64,000 nt of DNA from Spartobacteria bacterium LR76 (GCA_003054655.1 QAYZ01000016.1:1488001-1552000); one strand, 5' to 3'. Numbered from the stretch's first letter, positions 18,279 to 26,960 are shown. Notes: generated from the sequence alone by a model not told the origin. Numbers and translations are program-made.

Positions 18279-19622
18279 ATGATCGCTCTCGCCGAAGACA
18301 CTGAAGCCAAAGTATCCGCCTGTGAAAATGCAGTCGGCCAATCCCTCACCTCGCAGCAAAGCCGCCCCATCCGCCCCCTGCCGGAGGTGATGGAAGCCAT
18401 CGAAAGCTGCGCCTCACTCCCGCTGGAGGACGCCGTAACGACTCCTCCCGAGGCTTACACCAGCGAGGAATATTATCAATGGGAGGTCACCAACATCTTC
18501 CACCGCGAGTGGCAATGCGTGGCCCACGTGTCGCAGATCCCCAAACCGGGCGATTTCCTCAATCTCGACCTTCTGGGCGAGCCGCTCATCGTCGTGCGTG
18601 GCAAGGACGAGTCCGTCCGAGTCCTTTCGCGCGTTTGTCCGCACCGAGGCATGGACATCATGCCTCCGGGATTCGGCCACGAAGGCCATGGCGTTGCAGA
18701 GGCGCGGGGCGAGTCCAACTGCGGCCACACCCGCCTGTTTCTCTGTCCCTACCATGCGTGGACCTTCGAACTCGACGGCAAGCTGAAAGCCTGTCCCGAG
18801 ATGCAGCAGGCGCGCGGGTTCAAGCGCGACGACCACGGCCTCATGCCCTTCCGCACGGAAATCTGGCGCGGGTTTATCTTCGTGAACTTCGACGGGCAGG
18901 CCGCGCCGCTGGCCGAGCGCCTTTCCGAGATGAACACCGACTTCGGCGACTGGCACTCCGAGGACATGCATGTCATCATCGAGCGGGAATGGGACTGCCC
19001 GTTCAACTGGAAGGTGCTCGTGGAGAATTTCATGGAGAGCTACCACCACCTCGGCGCACACGCCAAGACGCTCCAGCCCATGATGCCTGCGCGTGATACG
19101 TGGAATGAACAGGAGCGCGACAGCTACGTCCGCTGCCACCTTCCTTTCAAGGAAGCCCTCGTCGCCGAGTGGGAGGCGATGGAAAAGGCGGGCGGCAATC
19201 CCTTTGGCTTCCCCACCATCCAATCCCTCGCCGACTGGAAAAAGAAGGAGTCTGGACTCTTCCTTATTTATCCGAACTTCCTCACCTTCGTCCTGCCCGA
19301 CCGCGTGGTCTGGTATCGTGTGCAGCCGATGGGTCCGCATCGCATGAAGCTTCTCACGACGATGCTCGTCCCGAAGTCGACCACCGAGCACCCGGAGTTC
19401 CCGGAGATGCTGACCCGCGAGACCAAGATGCTCATCGACTTTCACCTGGAGGACATGGAGATGTGCACCGCCATCCAGCGCGGCATGCGCTCGCTCGGCG
19501 CGCAGCAGGGACGCCTCAGCCACCTGGAGATGTCGGTGTGGCTCATGCAGCGCTACCTCGCCGCGCGCGGTCGGGGTTCCTGGCCTGGTCAGGACCGCCC
19601 CGCCGCACCAGCCCAGAGGTGA
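18279..19622 (+). CDS. Rieske [2Fe-2S] oxygenase large subunit 2
   Basis: 447 residues, a paralogue of the gene at 15380 (shared RVCPHRGMDIMPPGFG, CGHTRLFLCPYHAW, EREWDCPFNWKVL). The Rieske ligands are separated by 33 residues instead of the usual ~17, again with an additional CGH. The catalytic iron site is ENFMESYHHLGAH. The two paralogues may form a mixed oligomer or catalyse successive steps. It starts 13 bases after the isomerase gene and ends 3 bases before the SDR gene. No ferredoxin or reductase gene is present in the operon. Confidence 0.9.
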   Translation: MIALAEDTEAKVSACENAVGQSLTSQQSRPIRPLPEVMEAIESCASLPLEDAVTTPPEAYTSEEYYQWEVTNIFHREWQCVAHVSQIPKPGDFLNLDLLGEPLIVVRGKDESVRVLSRVCPHRGMDIMPPGFGHEGHGVAEARGESNCGHTRLFLCPYHAWTFELDGKLKACPEMQQARGFKRDDHGLMPFRTEIWRGFIFVNFDGQAAPLAERLSEMNTDFGDWHSEDMHVIIEREWDCPFNWKVLVENFMESYHHLGAHAKTLQPMMPARDTWNEQERDSYVRCHLPFKEALVAEWEAMEKAGGNPFGFPTIQSLADWKKKESGLFLIYPNFLTFVLPDRVVWYRVQPMGPHRMKLLTTMLVPKSTTEHPEFPEMLTRETKMLIDFHLEDMEMCTAIQRGMRSLGAQQGRLSHLEMSVWLMQRYLAARGRGSWPGQDRPAAPAQR

Positions 19623-19625
19623 CGC

Positions 19626-20405
19626 ATGTTCAGCCTCGCCGATAAAGTCGCCGTCGTCACCGGAACCAGCTCCGGCATCGGCCTCGCCATCGCCCAGCGG
19701 TTTCTGGAAGCAGGTGCCATCGTGCATGGACTCGACCTGTCGCCTCGGGAAGAGCTGCCCTTCCCGTGTGCGGCGGTCGATGTCTCGCAGGAAGACGAGA
19801 TCATCCGCGCACTGGAGAGTATTACCTCTCTCCACGACAGGCTCGACATCGTGGTGAACAACGCGGGCATCCAGCCGCTGGGTGTTTCCTTTTCCGATAT
19901 CACCGGGCAGCTCCTGCAAAGAACGTTTGCCGTGAATGTCAACGGCGTGGTTTTCGGCACGAAGCACGCCGCACGCCTGATGAGCAGCGGAGGTCGCATC
20001 ATCAATACCGGCTCCTTCGTCGGCCTGCTGGGCGTTCCCTGCGGCACCGCCTACGCCGCATCAAAGGCCACCGTCATTCACCTCACCCGGTTGGCCGCCG
20101 TGGAGCTGGCCCCGAGGGGAATCACCGTAAATTGCGTCTGCCCCGGCACGATCCGCACTCCCGCGGTCACGGAAATCCCCAACAATCCCGAAATCGCCTT
20201 CGTCGAAAAGCGCACCCCTCTGGGCCGCCTCGGAGAACCCACCGAGGTTGCCGCCGCATTTCATTTTCTCGCCTCCGACGAGGCCTCCTATATCACGGGT
20301 GCCATCGTCCCCGTCGACGGCGGCATCGCCGCCGGGTGGGAGCAGTATGACCTCACCCTTCCCGCCAATGTGCAAAATGGCGAATGGCGCGACGCCACCG
20401 CCTGA
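19626..20405 (+). CDS. Short-chain dehydrogenase/reductase
   Basis: 259 residues. Classical SDR marks: VVTGTSSGIGLAIA (cofactor loop), NNAGIQPLG, NTGSFVG (catalytic Ser) and YAASK (Tyr and Lys), then FLASDEASYITGAIVPVDGG near the C-terminus. It would oxidise a hydroxyl group, for example a dihydrodiol or alcohol made by the oxygenases. It is the last gene of the plus-strand operon and converges with the FtsK-like gene 12 bases away. Confidence 0.9.
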   Translation: MFSLADKVAVVTGTSSGIGLAIAQRFLEAGAIVHGLDLSPREELPFPCAAVDVSQEDEIIRALESITSLHDRLDIVVNNAGIQPLGVSFSDITGQLLQRTFAVNVNGVVFGTKHAARLMSSGGRIINTGSFVGLLGVPCGTAYAASKATVIHLTRLAAVELAPRGITVNCVCPGTIRTPAVTEIPNNPEIAFVEKRTPLGRLGEPTEVAAAFHFLASDEASYITGAIVPVDGGIAAGWEQYDLTLPANVQNGEWRDATA

Positions 20406-20417
20406 AAACACGGCAAC

Positions 20418-23400
20418 TTATCGCGCCGCCGCTCCCAACGGCAAAGCGGCAGTGAGGCTTTTCACCGCCGCCTGTACCCAATCGCTCTCCGGCTCCGCAT
20501 AAGGGCGGAACGTCTCCAGCGAGCCATTGTGCTCGTTGTAAAGGATGGCGCGATGAAGTCCCAACCCGCTGGCCTGCGGCGAATCAATCAGGCTCGCCGA
20601 GTCATTCGCGCCCATCTGGAAGACGACCCGCACCTCAAACTCGCCCAGCGCCTTCCGGCTCAGGAAGCGCCCAACGTTGTTAAAGGTATCGATCGACGCC
20701 AGGACGTGGATCCCGACGCTGCTTCCCTCGGAGAGCAAGGCCTTGAGCTGTTCGGCGGGCGATTGCGTGGCATCGGAGGAGAAGCTGAAGTCGTCTTCGT
20801 TGCGCAGCTTCTTGAACCGTTCGAGATGATGGATGAAGACAAAGACGGGCTCCTCCTGTCCTCCCGCCTCCCCCGCTGACCTCGCGGCCAGTTCATCGGA
20901 CAGGGCCTGCATGGCGTCCTTTACGCCGTCGTTCTGCACTATGGTCAGACGGTCTCCGAGGGCCTCGGCCAGCGCATCCAGCGTCGGCAACGATCCGCGA
21001 CCGTCCGGCGTCAGAACTACATACCGCGCTCCGCCTCCGGCATGCTGCGCAGCGAGAGCGAGCAGCGAGACGCCCAGCATGGTCGAGACGGCCTCCTCGT
21101 TCTGGCCGACGATGAGGAGATGGCTGCCGCTCTGGCTCTGAAACCCGATCTCGGTGGGGCCTTTGATGGAGTTCGGCGCTCCCAGCCAGATGCGAGCCAC
21201 AGCAGGAGCCGAAGCAGGCGGACGGACGATCACATCCTTCAGCAGCAGGTTTTCCTCAAGATCCGCCGGAGCATTGCCCTCGAAGACAATCGGCCCGGCC
21301 GCAGTCTCCCTGCGCTTTTGCGCGAGGGCGTGAATCTCATCCAGCCGAGCATCGCGCTCAGAGTCCGGCAGCCAAACCACCTGAAAGGGGCTGTTGCCCT
21401 CGATGGCTCCGGCGGCGTCATTGTAGATGCCCTCACCCGGTCGCGACAGCAGACGCGGCGCGGGGTTGTTATCATCCATGATGAGATAGGCGTCGGCCTC
21501 GCTGCATTGCAGGGCGACCCGAATCACCATCTGCCCGAGGGTCGTGCGAGCAAGCGTATAAGCTCCTCCCAAGGTCTGCGACCCGAGCAGCACATGAATG
21601 CCAAAGGCGCGGCCCTGCCGGACGATGCGGTCAAACAGGAGGGATGCGGTCTGGGCGATCTCGTCGTCCTCGACGAAGAACTCCTGGAACTCGTCAATAA
21701 TCAACAGGGTACGGGGCACCGGTTCCTTGCCTCCCGCGCGTTTATAACCCGCGATGTCCTGCACGCCGAGCTTGCGGAACATGTCGCCGCGGCGCTTCAG
21801 CTCGAGGTCGACCCGCTGGAGCACGCTCAACCCAAACTCGCGGTCGCTCTCGATCGCGACGACTTTCGCATGAGGCAGGCGATGCTCCGCGTAGCACTTG
21901 AACTCCACGCCCTTCTTGAAGTCGATCAGGTAAAACTCGACCTGGTCCGGGCTGCACCACAGCGCCAGGTTCGTGATGATGACATGAAACAGCGTCGACT
22001 TGCCCGACCCGGTCTTTCCGGCAAAGAGTGCGTGCTGGCGGGTTCCCTTGCCGATCGAGAGATACTGGAGCTTCGTCGCCCCGGTGCGGCCGATGGCGAC
22101 CTTGAGCTCGCTCGTGGTATCGCCGGTCCACATTTCCTCCCCATCCGGCGCGATCTGGGAAAAGGGCACCTCGACGCGATTGGAGTCAATACTGCTTTGG
22201 CCGATCCGGTGCAACAGCTCGACCGCCAATTCCTTCCCCGGCGGCGGGCCGAGCGTCACTACGGCATCCGGCTGGATATTTTCCTCCGGGAAGATCCAGC
22301 GGTTGTGATCGCGGCGGAGGCAGATGGCGTTTCTGCGCAGTTCCTCCGGTACGAGTCCGTCCGGCATGGCCTGTCGGCGGTCCCAATGCAGAAAGGTAAA
22401 GACGCCGCAGCGCGGCCCGGACGCCACGATACTCTGGAGACGCTTCGCCGCGGTCTCGCTGAAATTCGCCGGGAAATCCGCCACCACCAGGAAGTGATAT
22501 TTCTCCGCCACGCTGCCCGCCTGGGCGTTGTACTCCGTGATGGTCTCGTACTCATTGCGGAGATACATCTGGATCACCTTTTCGATATGCTCATTGAGCT
22601 CCGCGAGGCGCTCCTCGATCTGCTCGCGCTGGGTCCAGATGCGGCGGTTGATCAGCGATTCCTCGAAATCCGTCAGGTGCATGAGGCCGGCGAAATTCTG
22701 CCCCAGCCCGACGGGATCGAGGATCGTGAAGCTCAGCTTCCCCGGCGGAGTGTGCGTCAGCAGGCGCAGGATGACATTGTTGAAAGACGCCTCCGCCTCC
22801 GCCGCCCCGGACTCGGAGGTTTCAAAAAGCAGAGAACCCTGTGATGGGAAAGACAGGGCGAGCGGAATGTCGATCGTCAACGATTCCGGCATCGCAAGCC
22901 TGGGATCACGCGGATGCGGTGTGGTGGAAAGATCCACCTCCAGCCCACCGACCCGGATGGCGGGGCTGAATGTCGCCGGCGGTGTCCAGCTCTCCACGGT
23001 CGCCGCATCCCAGGGGGCGGAGGTCTCGGCAACCGCCTGCTGCATCGCCTCGACGTCTCCTGCGAGGGGCGTGACAGCTCCGTCCCAGGCCGCCCTGAGT
23101 TCCGTCCAGCGCGCCTCCTCCTCGACCTGCGAGGCCGAGCTTTCTTCGGCATATGCGGTGGTTATCTGAGCGCGCCACGGCTCGACCCGGGCCGCAATCT
23201 CCCTCTGCCGATCCTCATAGAGCTGCCGGTTGCTCTCCAGGCTGCGCGCAAGCCACTCCTCATTGCGCTGTAACAACCGCGGAGCCTGCGCCTCGATCTT
23301 GGCCCGGATCTCCACGGCAAAACGGCTCTCGATCGCCTCACCCTGCTCCCACTTTTCCGTAAGCTCGGCGCAAAGCTGATCGTAGTCCCGCTGCAATCTC

Positions 23401-24308
23401 TCACGCTTCTCCTGGTATTGACTGGTGGCGACTTCCCGGCAAAGCAGGGCAAGGCCCTGCGCTCGCACAAGCGCGGCAGCCAATGCCTCCGCCGCGACCT
23501 GCGCCTGCCGTCGTCCTTTCTGATGCAGGACAAAGATGGCCCCCAGCAAAACGATGTCCGCCGCGGTCGAGCCAAGAGTCAGCAGCGGCGACGAGCCGGT
23601 GAGACAGGCCACAACCGGCACGGCCACCAGCAAAGGGATCAGGAGCAGAGGAGGCAAAAGACTGAAGTATCTCGGAATCTCGATTTTCCGAAATTCAGCC
23701 AGACGATCCTCCGTTTCCCGATAAGCCTGTTGCAGATTTGCAAAGAGGACAAATCTGTCCTGAGGCTCTGCGGCCAGTCCGGCAGGGTCCGCCTTTATCA
23801 GCTTTCCAAAACTCCAATAGCCGCGAAAAGCTCCGCGCACCTTGCGCTCCAGCGCAGCCACCGCCGCCTGCCATCCGCCCAGCTTGGAGGAATAGTCAGC
23901 AAATCCCTCATCCGCAGCCTTCAATTCGAGCGGCAGGCTCCGCGTGGCGCGGAAGTGCCTCATTTGCAGATTGCCCAGCCAGCGTTCCTTGGCCGCCCTG
24001 GCTTGCTCCTGGAGATTTTCCAGTCCCGAGCGGTGCGCCCGCTCGATTCGCGTCCGGCGTGATGCCGCACGCTGCTCGACCTCCACCTTTCTCTCTTCGA
24101 AGAATGTGTCGGCGCGGGCCGTTTCCGTGGCCAGCCAGGTCTCCAGACGAGCCAGCTCCTCTCGGAACTTCCGCGTCTCCGCCACCCGACGTGCGCTGAT
24201 CTCCCGGTCGAGGGCGCTTTCCTTCCGGGCAAAATCCTCCGCCACCGCCTTCAGGGAATGCGCCAGCCTCAGGCTGCGCTGTACTCGCAAATCCATGGAA
24301 CTATTCAC
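20418..24308 (-). CDS. FtsK/SpoIIIE-type membrane ATPase, type VII-secretion-like
   Basis: 1296 residues from GTG at 24308 (ATG at 24296 is an alternative). Residues ~1-210 are coiled coil; ~215-262 are two membrane helices; ~265-450 are a second coiled coil. The main ATPase has Walker A AGKTGSGKST (~762-770) and Walker B TLLIIDEFQEFF (~866). A second ATPase-like domain (from ~1060) has lost the P-loop lysine (GQNEEAVST) and the acidic Walker B (VFVFIHHLERF). Tandem active and degenerate domains recall EccC/EssC of type VII secretion; FHA domains are absent. Small WXG-like proteins lie directly upstream in the same operon. Confidence 0.88.
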   Translation of the reverse strand: MNSSMDLRVQRSLRLAHSLKAVAEDFARKESALDREISARRVAETRKFREELARLETWLATETARADTFFEERKVEVEQRAASRRTRIERAHRSGLENLQEQARAAKERWLGNLQMRHFRATRSLPLELKAADEGFADYSSKLGGWQAAVAALERKVRGAFRGYWSFGKLIKADPAGLAAEPQDRFVLFANLQQAYRETEDRLAEFRKIEIPRYFSLLPPLLLIPLLVAVPVVACLTGSSPLLTLGSTAADIVLLGAIFVLHQKGRRQAQVAAEALAAALVRAQGLALLCREVATSQYQEKRERLQRDYDQLCAELTEKWEQGEAIESRFAVEIRAKIEAQAPRLLQRNEEWLARSLESNRQLYEDRQREIAARVEPWRAQITTAYAEESSASQVEEEARWTELRAAWDGAVTPLAGDVEAMQQAVAETSAPWDAATVESWTPPATFSPAIRVGGLEVDLSTTPHPRDPRLAMPESLTIDIPLALSFPSQGSLLFETSESGAAEAEASFNNVILRLLTHTPPGKLSFTILDPVGLGQNFAGLMHLTDFEESLINRRIWTQREQIEERLAELNEHIEKVIQMYLRNEYETITEYNAQAGSVAEKYHFLVVADFPANFSETAAKRLQSIVASGPRCGVFTFLHWDRRQAMPDGLVPEELRRNAICLRRDHNRWIFPEENIQPDAVVTLGPPPGKELAVELLHRIGQSSIDSNRVEVPFSQIAPDGEEMWTGDTTSELKVAIGRTGATKLQYLSIGKGTRQHALFAGKTGSGKSTLFHVIITNLALWCSPDQVEFYLIDFKKGVEFKCYAEHRLPHAKVVAIESDREFGLSVLQRVDLELKRRGDMFRKLGVQDIAGYKRAGGKEPVPRTLLIIDEFQEFFVEDDEIAQTASLLFDRIVRQGRAFGIHVLLGSQTLGGAYTLARTTLGQMVIRVALQCSEADAYLIMDDNNPAPRLLSRPGEGIYNDAAGAIEGNSPFQVVWLPDSERDARLDEIHALAQKRRETAAGPIVFEGNAPADLEENLLLKDVIVRPPASAPAVARIWLGAPNSIKGPTEIGFQSQSGSHLLIVGQNEEAVSTMLGVSLLALAAQHAGGGARYVVLTPDGRGSLPTLDALAEALGDRLTIVQNDGVKDAMQALSDELAARSAGEAGGQEEPVFVFIHHLERFKKLRNEDDFSFSSDATQSPAEQLKALLSEGSSVGIHVLASIDTFNNVGRFLSRKALGEFEVRVVFQMGANDSASLIDSPQASGLGLHRAILYNEHNGSLETFRPYAEPESDWVQAAVKSLTAALPLGAAAR

Positions 24309-24513
24309 AATCGGCTTTCACCTTTCTCAGTAAGGCGTGGATTTCCTCGATGGCCTCCGTCGCACGGATGATGTGCTGAGGCAACTCCTCCAGATAAGTC
24401 TCTTGAAACTCGCGGCCCTTGGCGTCCTGCCAGCGCTCAGCCGTTCGCTCCCACTCCAGCATGAGATCCTTGGTGGCCTGCACGAGACGGGCTGATGCGG
24501 TGACGACACTCAT
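24301..24513 (-). CDS. Small helical WXG100-like protein (70 aa)
   Basis: 70 residues, all predicted alpha-helical. Around residues 26-41 it reads RWQDAKGREFQETYL, which matches the W-x-D...F...Y turn seen in the 90-residue WXG100-like protein of the same operon (SWQDQEHEKFAEEF). Its ATG overlaps the upstream coiled-coil gene (ATGA) and its end overlaps the FtsK-like gene by eight bases. It is shorter than a standard ~100-residue WXG protein. The likely role is a secreted or partner subunit of the ATPase; this is inference. Confidence 0.7.
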   Translation of the reverse strand: MSVVTASARLVQATKDLMLEWERTAERWQDAKGREFQETYLEELPQHIIRATEAIEEIHALLRKVKADCE

Positions 24514-25031
24514 GATTCTGGAGGCGGGTTGGGTGCCACAGGGGCGGCCGGGCGTACGGCACCGGCCTCCATGTAAGCCTCAAGCGCTTTTTCAATTTGG
24601 AGCAGATAAGCCAGTCCCTTGGGCATCTCGCGATCGAGGACACCTCTCAGAGACTCCAGCTTTTTCAGCAACGGAGAGACCTGCGACTCATACACCCGGA
24701 ACCACCGCTTGACTGCAAGGAGCTTGGCCTCCGCCTCCTGCAGCGCGGCGCGGGCGCGATTGACCGCCAGCATCTGGAGGGTATTGGAGTCCTTCATCGA
24801 GGACAGGCGGGAATTCATCAAATCCGCCTCCGCCTGGTCGAGCACACGCTTGCGCCAACGAATCTCTCCCTCCCAGTGCATCCGCTGCTCCGTTTGCAGC
24901 CAGACCCGCGTCCGGCGCACCTCGTCGCCGACCTCATCGAGGCGGGCATGCGCCTGGTTGATATAGACAATCAAGTGGGAGCGAAACTCCTCTATCGCCT
25001 CCACCGAACTGACTCTGGCCTGGTCCGCCAT
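24510..25031 (-). CDS. Coiled-coil protein of the WXG100/FtsK operon
   Basis: 173 residues, almost entirely helical with heptad spacing and many Trp/Arg (VWLQTEQRMHWEGEIRWRKR) in the middle, ending in a Pro/Ala-rich tail (RPAAPVAPNPPPES). I do not recognise a family name. No signal peptide or membrane helix. It lies four bases after the WXG100-like gene and overlaps the 70-residue gene, so all four genes are one translation-coupled unit. It could be a chaperone, a long helical secreted subunit or a linker to the ATPase coiled coils. Confidence 0.7.
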   Translation of the reverse strand: MADQARVSSVEAIEEFRSHLIVYINQAHARLDEVGDEVRRTRVWLQTEQRMHWEGEIRWRKRVLDQAEADLMNSRLSSMKDSNTLQMLAVNRARAALQEAEAKLLAVKRWFRVYESQVSPLLKKLESLRGVLDREMPKGLAYLLQIEKALEAYMEAGAVRPAAPVAPNPPPES

Positions 25032-25035
25032 GCGA

Positions 25036-25308
25036 TTACCTTTGATCCAGATACTCCTCGATCCGCTGAGCCTTGCGCAGGAGGTACGGCGTGTGGTTCT
25101 CCGAGATTTCCACGAATTTCTTCAGCGCCTTCATCGTGACGATGAACTCCTCGGCGAATTTCTCATGCTCCTGGTCCTGCCAGGAACCTCCCAGCGAAGC
25201 AAACTGGGCCTGCAACGCTGAGGCCTTGGTCGTCACGTCATCATTGAAGCGTTTGAGTTCGCGAGCAAATCGCCGAACCTCCTCGGGGTCCATGATTGCT
25301 TGAGCCAT
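25036..25308 (-). CDS. WXG100-family-like protein (90 aa)
   Basis: 90 residues from ATG at 25308; the longer open frame upstream is rejected because this start has a GGAG site 13 bases ahead and gives the canonical size. The sequence is two helices joined by SLGGSWQDQEHEKFAEEF, a W-x-D variant of the WXG turn at residues ~41-43. ESAT-6-like proteins are exported as dimers by an FtsK/SpoIIIE ATPase, and such an ATPase is the last gene of this operon. It is the first gene of the operon; the promoter should lie between 25309 and 25506. Confidence 0.75.
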   Translation of the reverse strand: MAQAIMDPEEVRRFARELKRFNDDVTTKASALQAQFASLGGSWQDQEHEKFAEEFIVTMKALKKFVEISENHTPYLLRKAQRIEEYLDQR

Positions 25309-25506
25309 AATCTGATCGTCTCCGGCGGGGTGGGATGTTTCCGAGTCTTGCGAGCGGAGTCTCCTCTGCCCGACAGGGAAATTTACCTCAGGATCGCATT
25401 TAAACAATGGAGATAAAACCCCACAGCACGCCGTCTGGTTCGGCATATTCTCAGAAAACTGCTTAAAATCCCGCCCGCTGCGCCAATCCACGGGCTTCTT
25501 CGCACA

Positions 25507-25566
25507 TGGTACCGGCGGTGGGACTCGAACCCACACTCCCATTTCTGGAAAACGGATTTTAAGTCC
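25507..25566 (-). tRNA. 3' fragment of tRNA-Leu(UAA): att site of the genomic island
   Basis: Read on the minus strand this holds the anticodon loop CTTAAAA (anticodon UAA), a class II variable arm, a perfect T-arm (GTGGG-TTCGAGT-CCCAC), the 3' acceptor strand and an encoded CCA ending at 25507. The D-arm and 5' acceptor half are missing: the sequence to the right is A+T-rich and unrelated. It is therefore a partial tRNA, as left by integration into a tRNA 3' end. The orientation predicts the intact tRNA at the far right end of the island, outside this window. Confidence 0.85.
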
Positions 25567-25640
25567 TTCTTTTTTTCAGAGGTGTAATTTATAAATTGGA
25601 AAGAAATGGAAACTTTTCCAACTTTCAGGCAGTTTAAAGC

Positions 25641-26960
25641 ATGGCTCGAACACCGAAATTGCCGAACGGAGTCTCCGTTTACCCAGACCTGGCTGGTAAC
25701 CGAAAATTCTGGCGCGTTCGCCTCGGCGCAAAATTCCTGGGCAAGGGGCGTAAGCCCGAAAAAAGGGCGTTCTCCAGTCACGCCGAGGCAGTAAATTGGA
25801 TCAAAGAACGCCAGGCAGAGCTCCACCCCTGCAAAGCTGATGCAGAGAAGACAAGACTCACGGAGAGTCAGATCGACGAAGCCAAGGTCGCGATAGCGCG
25901 ACTTCTCAATGCTGGGGGCGAAGGAGTTTCCCTCGTCGATGCCGCCGATGCATGGATTCGTCACGTTCTTCCGACCCTGAGGTCAGAAACCGTAGCCAAC
26001 GCCATCGCGAAACTCATCGAGGCCAAGGCACGAAAGCTGAAAAGCGAACGCAGTAAGCGGCATCTTGCAGAACTCAAAAACAAGCTGAAGCGCCTCTTCC
26101 GAACTTTCGAGACTGAAAAGATGGCTGCCATCGAGCCAAAACATTTCGAAACCATGCTGTATCGCGAAGACGCCAAGGGAAATCCCCCCAGCGATTCACA
26201 GATCGTTAAACGTGCACGTTATGCAAAAATCCTTTTCAGATACTCGACAGCGCAAGGATGGATGACGAACGACAAAAAACCGTTCGCTGGAGTGGAATTA
26301 CCAGAATTGATTGGCGACGAGGTCGTCGTACTATCTCCGGCGCTTATTGCCCGTCTGCTCTGGAACGCGGATCAAAAGTACCCTCTCATTCTTCCAGCGT
26401 TGGCTATCAAGATATTCTCAGGCATTCGACAGACGGAGCTCTATCGTCTCAGGTGGGAAGGAGTTGCAGACGATCAAATAACCGTACTGGCTGCACATTC
26501 CAAGACCGGGCGTAAACGTGCGATTACGATCCATCCTACACTCGCAGAATGGCTCAAGATATGCCGCAAAGATTCAGGACCGGTTTTTGATTGCGAACCT
26601 CAGCGGAAAGATCGAGTTGCCGTCTGGTACTCCATATTCGGGCAACTGCAAAAATCAGCTGGCATCACCGAATGGCCGCAAAACGCACTTCGTCATACCT
26701 TCGGAAGCTACCATTACGCCCTTCACAAAAACGAAAACCTGACCGCAGCCGAAATGGGAAATTCGCCAGCGATCGTAAAGGCCAATTATATAACTGCGCC
26801 CAAAAAACAGGAAACACTCGGATTCTGGAGGCTTATTCCAGGTGTAGCAGAAGCCGTCGCACAGACACAGATTGAACGCGATACCGCAAGCTTCGGCTCC
26901 AGCGAATCGACCACCTCAAGCGAATTGCCATGCGACGAGTACGAGCCTCCTTTCGATTGA
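25641..26960 (+). CDS. Tyrosine recombinase (island integrase)
   Basis: 439 residues: N-terminal arm and core-binding region, then a phage-integrase catalytic domain from ~240. Active-site candidates are R263 (SGIRQTEL), Lys in HSKTGRKR, R351-H352 (ALRHTF) and nucleophile Y383 (KANYI). The usual His three residues before the second Arg is Asn, and the usual GH box is GN, so two conserved positions are altered. It lies 75 bases from the tRNA-Leu fragment and points into the island, the normal arrangement for a tRNA-targeting integrase. Confidence 0.9.
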   Translation: MARTPKLPNGVSVYPDLAGNRKFWRVRLGAKFLGKGRKPEKRAFSSHAEAVNWIKERQAELHPCKADAEKTRLTESQIDEAKVAIARLLNAGGEGVSLVDAADAWIRHVLPTLRSETVANAIAKLIEAKARKLKSERSKRHLAELKNKLKRLFRTFETEKMAAIEPKHFETMLYREDAKGNPPSDSQIVKRARYAKILFRYSTAQGWMTNDKKPFAGVELPELIGDEVVVLSPALIARLLWNADQKYPLILPALAIKIFSGIRQTELYRLRWEGVADDQITVLAAHSKTGRKRAITIHPTLAEWLKICRKDSGPVFDCEPQRKDRVAVWYSIFGQLQKSAGITEWPQNALRHTFGSYHYALHKNENLTAAEMGNSPAIVKANYITAPKKQETLGFWRLIPGVAEAVAQTQIERDTASFGSSESTTSSELPCDEYEPPFD

